Positions 8,923-17,900 of a DNA stretch of 64,000 bases are shown here, in pieces. The stretch's first letter is position 1. Every line of letters starts with the position of its first letter. Origin of the DNA: JADJNW01 sp964526645. GTDB lineage: Bacteria; Bacteroidota; Bacteroidia; Chitinophagales; Saprospiraceae. Location of the stretch: assembly GCA_964526645.1 (NCBI GenBank), contig CAZGJN010000005.1, positions 1 through 64,000 on the forward strand. The letters run 5' to 3'. The notes below the pieces were generated by a model. The model searched no databases. It was not told the DNA's origin and was given only the letters and a program-made list of their open reading frames with translations. The position numbers and the translations under genes were made by a program.

Positions 8923-9483
8923 ATGGCGAAACCAGAGCAATATGCTGAACGAGAACTGGTGGAAGGGTGTGTGAGAAACGACCGCTTCTGGCAGGAGATG
9001 CTTTTCCGCAGGTACTTTGCTGCTATGATGCGGATGTGCCAGCGCTATACCGACGATCAGGATATTGCTATGGAAATTGTTAACACAGGTTTTTTGAGAG
9101 TATTTAAAAAAATCCACACTTTTTCTTTTAGTGGTTCGCTGGAAGGCTGGATTCGCCGGGTGGTGTTTCACAGCCTTTCCGACCATTTTAAAAAGCAAAA
9201 CAACTCGCTGCGCTTTCTAGATGTGGAGGATCGGGATGCCCCCGTACGCGAAGCTTCCACCAATAATCTATACCTGGAGGATATTCTGAAACTTGTGGAA
9301 ATGCTGCCAGATGCCACAAAAGAGGTCTTCTGCCTGTATGCAATCGAAGGCTATAGCCATGTTGAAATCGGTGAACGCCTGGGCATCAGCGAGGGTACTT
9401 CCAAATGGCATTTATCCATTGCAAGAAAAAAATTGAAAGAACTAATCGAAACGTATTATAATCCAAACTACTATGCCGGATAA
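8923..9483 (+). CDS. ECF-type RNA polymerase sigma factor
   Basis: 186 residues. Region 2 spans about residues 25-90 (MCQRYTDDQDIAMEIVNTGF, then W-I-R-R-V-V-F-H-S-L) and region 4 about residues 120-180 with a helix-turn-helix (YSHVEIGERLGISEGTSKWH). It would direct RNA polymerase to a specific promoter set in response to an envelope or other signal. Its last 11 nt overlap the next gene, which encodes a one-TM protein with a barrel-like C-terminus, so the two are translationally linked and may form a signal/response pair. Confidence 0.92.
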   Translation: MAKPEQYAERELVEGCVRNDRFWQEMLFRRYFAAMMRMCQRYTDDQDIAMEIVNTGFLRVFKKIHTFSFSGSLEGWIRRVVFHSLSDHFKKQNNSLRFLDVEDRDAPVREASTNNLYLEDILKLVEMLPDATKEVFCLYAIEGYSHVEIGERLGISEGTSKWHLSIARKKLKELIETYYNPNYYAG

Positions 9484-10729
9484 AAGGATAGACGAACAGA
9501 TGGTAGATCGAGCCTGGGAGCAAATGCAAGCGCTTTTGGATAAAGAAATGCCTACTCAACGCAAGCGTAGGCGCGCCGCCGTGATTTGGTTGCCACTACT
9601 GGGGGCAGCTGCCGCTACCGGTCTTATTTGGCTTTATTTTTTCAATCCTTTACTTCCTCGACAAGAAAAAACAAGTACTCCTACGGCTGCCATAGATAAT
9701 AACGCTTCTGAAGGCAGCGATCCTTCTCACAAAAATCAAGGCGCAGATCGTGTCGCAAAAAGTACGGGACAGGCGATCCTTATCGCTCCTGACCAAAAGA
9801 TATCCGCATCGAAAAAAAATAATCCTCCGCCAAATGCCCAAAGTTTTCAACATTTTACAAAAAGTACTTCCGATACGCCCCCAATAGCAGCGCTTGACAT
9901 ACAGCAGCCACTTGTGCCAGCGGTTGCAGCGGAAACAACTACTGCACTGGCTGCAAACCCAATGATGACCATTGCCCAAAAAAAGTTTTCAATTGCCTAT
10001 AAAACGGAATACAGCCTCGATCATTCGATGTTGCCCTTACCACGCATCATTTCATCCGACAAAATGGCCACATTCCGCCTGGAAGCCGAAGCAGGCTTGC
10101 AAGCCGGCAATTTTGCTGCCATAGAAGGCTATTCGGGGGGAATGGCATTGAGCTATCCTACCAAAAATGAAAAATGGACTCTGCGATCAGGTATGACCTT
10201 TTCTGCACAACGCCGTTTTATCTTACCTGGAGATATGACACAAGTTGTTCTCGAAAATAATACCACCAACAACGCTGGGCAAGGGGCCGTCAATGCCGGA
10301 GCTAACATAAATAACAGGACGCTCAATTTTCAGCTCTATCAACTCAGTGTGCCGGTGGTAGCGAGTGCCAAACTGGGGTCTCGCTTTGCTTTGGAAGGTG
10401 GCGTACAAACTGCTTACCTACTTTCTGCCACTAATTTAAAAGGTCTTTCACCCGAAACGCGCAATGGCTTTAGTGCTGCTGCTGCTGAGCCACTTGATAA
10501 GCTGTACGCCGATTTATCAGCCAGTGAAAATGCCAAAAAAATAGATATTACGGCACTGAACCGCTGGGAATTATCCCTGCTGGCAGGCGCTTCTTATCAA
10601 ATTCACGATCATTGGACGCTGCGCTTTTTATACCAGCAAGGGGTGAAGGATATCATCAAAAACACTGATTTTCAATCTTTTAATAGCAATTTTAATCTAT
10701 CAGCAATCTATTATTTTAAGCAAAAGTAA
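9473..10729 (+). CDS. Membrane-anchored protein with barrel-like C-terminus, putative sigma-factor partner
   Basis: 418 residues. Residues 1-35 are charged and cytoplasmic; one TM helix lies at about 36-57 (AVIWLPLLGAAAATGLIWLYFF); residues 60-165 are a Ser/Thr/Pro/Gln-rich linker; residues 190-418 show amphipathic beta-strands ending in YYFKQK, as in outer-membrane barrel domains. Overlap with the sigma-factor gene suggests an anti-sigma role. A classical zinc-binding anti-sigma motif is not visible, so this is inference. Architectures of sigma factor followed by TM-plus-barrel protein are frequent in Bacteroidota. Confidence 0.75.
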   Translation: MPDKRIDEQMVDRAWEQMQALLDKEMPTQRKRRRAAVIWLPLLGAAAATGLIWLYFFNPLLPRQEKTSTPTAAIDNNASEGSDPSHKNQGADRVAKSTGQAILIAPDQKISASKKNNPPPNAQSFQHFTKSTSDTPPIAALDIQQPLVPAVAAETTTALAANPMMTIAQKKFSIAYKTEYSLDHSMLPLPRIISSDKMATFRLEAEAGLQAGNFAAIEGYSGGMALSYPTKNEKWTLRSGMTFSAQRRFILPGDMTQVVLENNTTNNAGQGAVNAGANINNRTLNFQLYQLSVPVVASAKLGSRFALEGGVQTAYLLSATNLKGLSPETRNGFSAAAAEPLDKLYADLSASENAKKIDITALNRWELSLLAGASYQIHDHWTLRFLYQQGVKDIIKNTDFQSFNSNFNLSAIYYFKQK

Positions 10730-10742
10730 CTCCTGTAGTATC

Positions 10743-10770
10743 TTGATTCACTGCATTTTGGCTATCTTTG
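10743..10770 (+). promoter_or_regulatory. Promoter of the class V aminotransferase gene
   Basis: TTG (10743-10745), 17-nt spacer, TATCTTTG (10763-10770), matching the Bacteroidota -33/-7 consensus with a short spacer. It sits 24 nt before ATG 10794 and supports that start. Confidence 0.55.
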
Positions 10771-10793
10771 AAATGAACAAAAATGCGACGTAG

Positions 10794-11963
10794 ATGCTAT
10801 CTTGTCAAAAAGCGGCTTTCAGCCTGCCAGAACAGGTCACTTATTTGAATGGGGCTTACCTTTCGCCACAGCTAAAAAGTGTAGAACAAGCGGGACTCAA
10901 AGCAGTGACGCGCAAAAGCTTCCCCTTTGAGTTACAAATTTCAGACTTTTTTGAACCCGTAGAGCAGTTGAAAGCACTCTATGCGAGGTTTATTAATACT
11001 CCCGACAAAGATCGCATCGCTATTATTCCTTCGGTTTCGTATGGCATGGCAAATGTAGCAAACAATATCCGCCTCCAGTCGGGTGACCGGATAGTGATGG
11101 CGCTGGAGCAATTTCCCAGCAATTTTTACAGCTGGAAAAAATTAGCAGACCATTCTGGAGCGAGTTTGCATGTTGTGCCCCCACCTGCCAGCGATGCCCG
11201 CACCCAAGCCTGGAACGAAGCCATTCTGGATGCTATAAACGAACAAACAAAATTGGTAGCAATCGCAAATGTACACTGGGCGGATGGCACGCTGTTTGAT
11301 CTCATGGCTATACGCCAGAAAACGAATCAATTCGGTGCCATGCTGGTCATTGATGGTACGCAATCAGTAGGGGCCTTGCCTATTGATGTGGATGCTTTAC
11401 AACCCGATGCGCTGATCTGTGCCGGCTACAAGTGGCTGCTGGGTCCTTATGCTATTGGCTTGGCTTACTATGGTCCTCGGTTTGACGATGGCATTCCTAT
11501 CGAAGAAAATTGGATCAATCGTTTGAATAGCGATAATTTCAAGGAGTTAGTCAACTACCAACCCTTGTATAAACCCAAAGCGAACCGCTACTCGATGGGC
11601 GAGCAGAGTAATTTTATTTTGATACCGATGCTGCAAAAAGCACTGGAGCAACTGCTCGACTGGGGTGCTTCCAATATTCAAACCTACTGCAAAACCATAA
11701 GCAAAGATGCCGTAACTGTTCTAAAAGAGATGGGCTGCCAGATTGAAGACGAAGCTGCTCGTTGCGGGCATTTATTTGGGGTTCGTTTGGATAATGCTTG
11801 GTTTGATTTTGAAAAATTAAGCCATCTTTTTGCAGCGGAGCAAGTATACGTTTCTGTTCGGGGCAATGCCATTCGCATTTCTCCAAATGTGTACAATGAA
11901 GAACGCGATTTTGAAAAATTGATTTCATGTTTTGAAAAAGCGAGAAAAAAGGTCTTTGTGTAG
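10794..11963 (+). CDS. Class V aminotransferase-fold PLP enzyme
   Basis: 389 residues of the NifS/kynureninase-like fold type I group. Visible: the N-terminal V-T-Y-L-N-G-A-Y-L-S-P motif, VIDGTQSVGALPID near residue 187 (Asp and Gln contacts to PLP), and the Schiff-base Lys in CAGYKWLLGPYAIG near residue 214. A mobile substrate Cys as in cysteine desulfurases was not identified, so the reaction (lyase, desulfurase or transaminase) is not assigned. A small membrane protein gene follows after 2 nt. Confidence 0.85.
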   Translation: MLSCQKAAFSLPEQVTYLNGAYLSPQLKSVEQAGLKAVTRKSFPFELQISDFFEPVEQLKALYARFINTPDKDRIAIIPSVSYGMANVANNIRLQSGDRIVMALEQFPSNFYSWKKLADHSGASLHVVPPPASDARTQAWNEAILDAINEQTKLVAIANVHWADGTLFDLMAIRQKTNQFGAMLVIDGTQSVGALPIDVDALQPDALICAGYKWLLGPYAIGLAYYGPRFDDGIPIEENWINRLNSDNFKELVNYQPLYKPKANRYSMGEQSNFILIPMLQKALEQLLDWGASNIQTYCKTISKDAVTVLKEMGCQIEDEAARCGHLFGVRLDNAWFDFEKLSHLFAAEQVYVSVRGNAIRISPNVYNEERDFEKLISCFEKARKKVFV

Positions 11964-11965
11964 CG

Positions 11966-12211
11966 ATGGTGTTATACTTGGTTATTGCCGCAACCGCTTT
12001 TGTGCTTTGGCGAATTGGAAAGCAAATTTATCTGACCTACCACTGTGTAGGCGAAGATCAACTGCGCGCCTTCTGGAATGGCCGACTCAAGAAAAATCAC
12101 CCCGAAGCCTACCGCCAAGTGGTCACACATTTGGGGCATTGCGAGAAATGCCAGGCGCTCCTGGAAGAAATCAGTAAAGGTAAACCAATAGAAGACCACT
12201 TAGTGGAGTAG
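11966..12211 (+). CDS. Small one-TM protein with a zinc-finger-like HxxxCxxC motif
   Basis: 81 residues. Residues 1-16 form a TM helix (MVLYLVIAATAFVLW); near residue 60 is H-L-G-H-C-E-K-C-Q, an HxxxCxxC pattern like the zinc-binding anti-sigma (zf-HC2) motif. The TM end is N-terminal rather than C-terminal, unlike most anti-sigma factors. It begins 2 nt after the aminotransferase stop, so both are likely on one mRNA. Function unknown. Confidence 0.65.
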   Translation: MVLYLVIAATAFVLWRIGKQIYLTYHCVGEDQLRAFWNGRLKKNHPEAYRQVVTHLGHCEKCQALLEEISKGKPIEDHLVE

Positions 12212-12247
12212 TCGCACCCTTTTTTGGGGAAGTAGAAAGAACCGGCA

Positions 12248-13195
12248 TTACTTGCCCAATTGGCGCCCCACTCTTTCGAGCAAAGCTTTTGTTTTTCGGA
12301 TGCCTTCTTCTTCCGGAATATCTCCTTCGTATTCGATGCCGATATAGCCTCTAAAGCCTGCATCCTTTACAATCTTCAGCATTTTATCATAATCCGTCTC
12401 AACACAATCGCCTTTATCATCAAATTTGTAAGCTTTTGCACTTACCGCTTTGGCATAAGGCATTAGTTCTGCAACTCCCTTGTAGCGATCGTATTCCTCT
12501 GCACAAAGCCCTCCATCCTTATCGTTCTGACGAATACAGAAGTTGCCGAAATCAGGCAAGGTACCGCAATTGGGCATATTGATTTCTTTCATAATGCCAG
12601 CCAGCCAAGCACCGTTAGAAGAATTGCCGCCATGGTTTTCCACTATTACGTTGATTTTATAGGGCTTGGCAAAGGCTGCCAATTTGCCCAAACCATCCAC
12701 TGCCGCCTGGTGCATTTCTGCCGGAGTGCCTCTTCCGCCTGCATTGACGCGGATCGTTTTGCAACCCAAAAACTGTGCAGCTTCCACCCATTGGTAATGG
12801 TTTTCTACTGCTTTGTTGCGCTTCTCATCGTTTGGCATCGCCAGTTCGCCCATGCCATCCACCATGATCAAGTGATTTTTTACCCCGTTGTCCTTACAGC
12901 GTTTTTTTAGTTCTTTCAAGTAATTTGTATCCTTCTGTTTCCCATCAAAAAAAACCGAGACATACTCCACTACATCAATTCCAAAATCTTTTTTGGCTTT
13001 CAAAGGAAAATCTATATTCGTCATCTTCTTGGCATACAGGGCTTTATGCAAAGACCATTGCGCCAGCGAAATTTTAAAGAACATTTTATTAGCAGGGTTT
13101 TCACTGAGCGAAAATCCTGGAAATGAAGACTGCAGCGCTAGGCCTGCCGTCAAACCACCGATTTGTTGCAGAAAACTACGTCTATCCAAGCTCAT
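12248..13195 (-). CDS. Exported TIM-barrel sugar phosphate isomerase/epimerase family protein
   Basis: 315 residues. The N-terminus has a Tat signal (SLDRRSFLQQIGGLTAGLAL: RR then F-L). The remainder is an AP-endonuclease-2-like TIM barrel: KTIRVNAGG near residue 140, VIVENHGG near residue 170 with the Glu typical of metal binding, LPDFGNF, and the C-terminal YIGIEYEGD motif. Homologues act as sugar isomerases or inositol-pathway enzymes; the periplasmic location here and the lack of transport genes leave the substrate open. Confidence 0.82.
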   Translation of the reverse strand: MSLDRRSFLQQIGGLTAGLALQSSFPGFSLSENPANKMFFKISLAQWSLHKALYAKKMTNIDFPLKAKKDFGIDVVEYVSVFFDGKQKDTNYLKELKKRCKDNGVKNHLIMVDGMGELAMPNDEKRNKAVENHYQWVEAAQFLGCKTIRVNAGGRGTPAEMHQAAVDGLGKLAAFAKPYKINVIVENHGGNSSNGAWLAGIMKEINMPNCGTLPDFGNFCIRQNDKDGGLCAEEYDRYKGVAELMPYAKAVSAKAYKFDDKGDCVETDYDKMLKIVKDAGFRGYIGIEYEGDIPEEEGIRKTKALLERVGRQLGK

Positions 13196-13326
13196 AGGTT
13201 CAAAGGTTTTGTACCAAATTTAAAATAATAAAACTGAATTGAACAAGGAAAATCAAAGGATCGTGTCTATGGATCTGCGAGTCATTAAAATAGCAAGTAC
13301 TTTTTTGCTTTGTAAAAATTTAAATA

Positions 13327-14802
13327 TCAATTTTTTTTGACAAAAAATTGAGAAAAGCGCCCCTTCCAGTTGCGAATCTCGAGTAAATAGATGCCGGCGG
13401 AAAGCTCATCCGTTGAAATGGAAATAGCAGGCTGCTCCAGCAATAGCGCACGCAATTTTTTACCTGTAATGTCATAAATTTCTAACAAGGCAGGCAAGCT
13501 TAGGTCGGTAGCGTCAATGTGAAGAAGGTGGTTCGTTGGATTGGGGAAAATTTTTATATTATTTTGTAAATCAATATTTTGCGCAGCAACAGTATTGTCA
13601 GTATAAATGTCCACCAATTTACTGGGAACGCCTTCTGCACTCAAACCGCCGGCTACAAAAAGCTTATTGCCAGCTACTACGCCCCTTGCCCAATAACGCT
13701 GCGCCGCCAGAAAGTCCGTTGATAAGGCATCGGTTTCTGTGTCATAAATTTCCACCACATCCGTTTCTACTGTTTTTCCAAACAAAAAAGCATCTCCGAC
13801 AAAAAAGATACGAGTGCCCAATTTGTAAGCGCCAAGCAAGCGACGCGGCTGCGACAGATTGATTTTCGACCAGGTATTCGTAGTTGTATCAAAAATGTCC
13901 ACCGTGGGTCTAAAAGTGATACTGCCCAACTGCCAGGTATATCCTCCGGCAAATAAAATTTTGTCATCTGCTACGACACTGGTAATGCCCGCCCGAAACT
14001 CCGATAATTGGCTCACTGACCACTGCCCCGTAGAAGCGTCGTAAATATCTACCGTATTGGTGGCGTTATTGGATTCATTGGCAAAATCCCCTCCGGCAAA
14101 AAACACGCTTTCGCCAATGACGGCAGCGCTGATGTTTGTTCGAGCCTCAAATAAACTTGCGGTTGTCCACGCATCCGTTTCGGTATTGTAAATATCCACC
14201 GTATTGTACACAAGCAAGTTGTCTTGCCCGCCGACGAATAAAATTTTGTTGTCAACTGCCGCCACAGCGCCAACGATTCTAGCTTTTGACAGCGTAGCTG
14301 TTTTCCAACTATTTGTATTTCCATCGTAGATATCTACCCGATCCGTGTAGCCCGCCGTAGCAGATAGACCACCGGCTATGAGCAATTTCCCATTGTGCAC
14401 AATACCTTTAAAATTGGATCTGTTCAAAGAAAGTTGTGTCGTCGTCCAGCTATCGGTAGCAGGGTCGTACACATCAATGACGTTGGAAGAAGTATTATTT
14501 TGGCGCAAGCCCCCGCAAAAGAAAATTTTGTTAGCAAGACTAAAAGCAGCAATATTGCTCCTGGCAGCCGATAATTTGGTCTGAGACCATTGGGCGCTAT
14601 TCAAATCATAGATATCTACTTGATCGGAAGGAACAACAATGCCTCCAATAAGTACGCTTCCTCCTGCAAAAAGTACCTTATTATTTGCCGCTACTGCCGC
14701 TAAATCCCAGCGCGCCAGGGAAAGTTCCGCCATTGTCCATTGTGTAAAAACCGGGGAAGAAAAAAGCAACAACCAAAGTAAAAAGAACAGCTTCCAATTC
14801 AT
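13327..14802 (-). CDS. Secreted kelch-repeat protein with T9SS sorting domain
   Basis: 491 residues: signal peptide (FFLLWLLLFSSPVFT), then about seven repeats of the form L-FAGG ... VDIYD ... WS-LS-R, i.e. kelch motifs forming a beta-propeller (residues 25-400), and a C-terminal T9SS type A domain (IKIFPNPTNHLLHIDATDLS ... AGIYLLEI). No catalytic motif was seen; a binding or surface role is inferred. Confidence 0.88.
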   Translation of the reverse strand: MNWKLFFLLWLLLFSSPVFTQWTMAELSLARWDLAAVAANNKVLFAGGSVLIGGIVVPSDQVDIYDLNSAQWSQTKLSAARSNIAAFSLANKIFFCGGLRQNNTSSNVIDVYDPATDSWTTTQLSLNRSNFKGIVHNGKLLIAGGLSATAGYTDRVDIYDGNTNSWKTATLSKARIVGAVAAVDNKILFVGGQDNLLVYNTVDIYNTETDAWTTASLFEARTNISAAVIGESVFFAGGDFANESNNATNTVDIYDASTGQWSVSQLSEFRAGITSVVADDKILFAGGYTWQLGSITFRPTVDIFDTTTNTWSKINLSQPRRLLGAYKLGTRIFFVGDAFLFGKTVETDVVEIYDTETDALSTDFLAAQRYWARGVVAGNKLFVAGGLSAEGVPSKLVDIYTDNTVAAQNIDLQNNIKIFPNPTNHLLHIDATDLSLPALLEIYDITGKKLRALLLEQPAISISTDELSAGIYLLEIRNWKGRFSQFFVKKN

Positions 14803-14909
14803 AAGTATTCGATTATAAGCCTGAAACAGCAGACCGTTTGCAAGGTTTACAAGTTAAAAATACCCCGCAAGCTACAAGGAGCTCTCCCCTTTCTGCTCAA
14901 AATTTCACC

Positions 14910-17900
14910 TTATTTACCAACCGCCTGAATTCGCCGGAGAAACAGCTGTGCGTCGCTGGGCTCCACCGCTTGGATTTCATAAGTTTCGCCATCGGGCATT
15001 TTTAGTACCAAGTCTTTCTCTTTCAAACCACCCAACGCATCCATAAAAGCAGTATTATTGGAGGTGACACTCAGAATGCCCTGTTTGTAGCCAAAAAAAT
15101 AAAAAAGTTCGCTGGGAGATTTGATATATATGTATAAGCGATCGTCTTCATTGGTTGGCATTTTAAACTCCAGATGACAGGTCAATACTTTGTGCAAAGG
15201 ATCGCCGTTGATGCTATTAATGCCTACTTTGGAATCTGTGGTTACAAAAGACTGATAATCAGGGTCCCATTTCAGTTTTAGCCGACTAAAAACAAAGGTA
15301 TAAGGATTATACTTTTTAGGAATATCCAAATAGCCTGAACTCATTCCCACGATAGCAGCTTCAGTATCTGCGTTGATTGGGAAAATTTCACTGGCTGCTT
15401 TTTTGTAAAAATTGACATCGGTGAGGTAAGTAATAATAGAAGCATCAAAACTGGAAGAAGTGATGTCGGTAATCATAATTTTGAGCAGTTGCTCCGGTAT
15501 TGCGAGTTTAATACCTGCCATCACTTCAATATTGACGGGCATCGCAGGCTCTTCCACCTGCACTGGTTGCATCATCAGCGTAGTATCCTCATCCGAAACG
15601 ATTTCTTCTTCTAATTTTTCAATAATCGGCGGAAAGCTTGTTTTTCCGATGCCGGCAGCATCCACGGTGACATATTTCAAAGCCGATCCCAGGTTAAATT
15701 TCCCTTCTACTTCTACACTTCCATCTGTATTTTTAAAAACCAACTGATTACCGCGTAGGCTATTCGTGAGGATTTTAGCGGTATCGCCAAACACAAACTG
15801 ATCTTTGACTTCATTATAGTTGAAAACGCCTTTAGCTGGAAAAATCGGTCGGTCTTTCCTAAAATGCAAAGGCATCATCACTCGCGGATAGATTCGGGCA
15901 GTTTCCTTACTGAGGTACAAACCCGTTTCAAGTGGCTCGCCTTGGTCACTTTTGGGCGTATCATACCTAATGTACAAATTTTTTTTATCTCCTTCACTGC
16001 TCACCGTGAACCAAAATGGGCCGGGTAGTTTTTCGGCTTTTAGCCTGGCAAAGCCATCAAATTGGAGGTTTTTGGATTCTGCACTCAAGCTGATGGTACC
16101 GTGAAATTCCGTTTTGTGATCAATGATAAAATTATCTTCCGGCTTGACAATGCCATTGGCCCTGGTCACTACGCGCTTTTCACTCATTTTGCCTTTGCCA
16201 ACTGGCTGCCCAATGATATCAGAAAATTCAATTTCTTGCTCCTTATCGGCAATATTGTATTCATAAAAACCACTCGCCCGATAGAATCGCCGCCCTTGAA
16301 TATCCACTGTTGCCCGATTGATAACGTGATTTTTATTGACAGTATCGCATACAATTCTTGCGTTTTGCAAGGTCGTCATCACACCCCCTGGTCGAACTTC
16401 GACCCTCCCGCTGTCGGGATAGACATAAGCATCAGCGGATACAATATAAGGCGTGCCACCTATCTTTAACTCACTGGTTTTCAAATCATAAAGAGCCGTT
16501 TTCCCTTGAAAGCGCAGGGAGTCCTGATCGGGATGTACCGATAAAAACCGCCCCAATTTATTTTCATCCGATTTGAAGGTGATGTTTTCCTCTTTCATAT
16601 CCCAAGTGAATTCATTCATGGACGTTTCATATTGGTTGTAGGGCAGAGAAGTGAGTAAAAATTCATCGTTCGCCTTAAATGTCCCTACTTGATCATCGAA
16701 ATTAACGTCACCTTTTACATTGGTAGTACGCAAAGCCAAATCGGCGGCATTGGTCGCTTTAATTTTGAGGTCGGTTGTATCTGCTTTGGAAGAAAAAGCA
16801 CCAAAGGAGAAAAGCCTGGAAGTCATGCTCGCCTTATCCCAATCCAGCAATCCATTGCCTTTCAAACCTCCGGGTGTGAGAATCAATGTACCACTCAGCG
16901 TATGCGTGCTTTTGTCAAACAATTGAAATGGCGCTGTTTCCGAGGTGATGTACATGCTATCTCGGTAAGGTCTCCAATCTATACTAACATTCAAGCCCCG
17001 TACTTTGGGCACCTCTTCACCCGCTGTGCGATTTTCTTCCAGATCAAATTTATCGGCTTTTGCTATTGTTTGCTGAGGCTTGAAAACAATGTCTTTTGCA
17101 TTGATAGAAGCGCCCAGATATTTGAGTTTGCCTTTTCCAAGCAAGCCTTTGTTGCTAATATTGATTTCGCCGGTGTAAGTGCCTTTGTCCAAATAAGCCG
17201 GATAACCTTCTTCAGGTGTTTGAGTCACAAACCCTAATGAATTATCGGCTTGCAGGCGAAGAGTTTCTTTAATATCGGGAAAAATATTTTTGGAGTGCAG
17301 GGTGCCTTTGAATTGGATATCTTTCGGGGTGAATTTATCCAAGCTGTTGAAACTAAAGGGGTCTAACTGAAAATAGAAGGAATCGCGCGGATAAACCTTT
17401 GCCTGAATGGTATCAATATCATAATAAACAAAGGACTTATCTTTGCTTTGAAAAGAAGGGAAAATAGGAATGTCTTCTTCCCCCGATTTGTTTTTGGGGG
17501 CATCTATTAGCAAAATACCGCTCAGGTGCTCAATCCTGGAGGCAATTGACAGGGCTATGGGGTTGTTGTTTTGATCGAGTTGCCCTGTGGGTACGAATAA
17601 ATCAAAATAACGAACAGAGTCCAGCTTGATCTGAAATTTGTCATAATTAAAGTGAAAATCACTCCCTTCAAAAATAGCCATACCCGCAAAAAGCCGCCCA
17701 TCGAAGTCCATGTTTCTATTTTCCTTGAGGGTCAGTTTATCATCCGAGGGTTTGAGCCCTACGCGCTGCCGCGGGCTAAACTCAAGGCGCGCAACACCGC
17801 CAATTTCCATACTTTTGTTTTTCAGGTCGAGCACAGCATTGGTACTATCCGTTTTTGAATAGATTTTGAGTACGTCATAATCCACTTTTTTTTGATCGGC

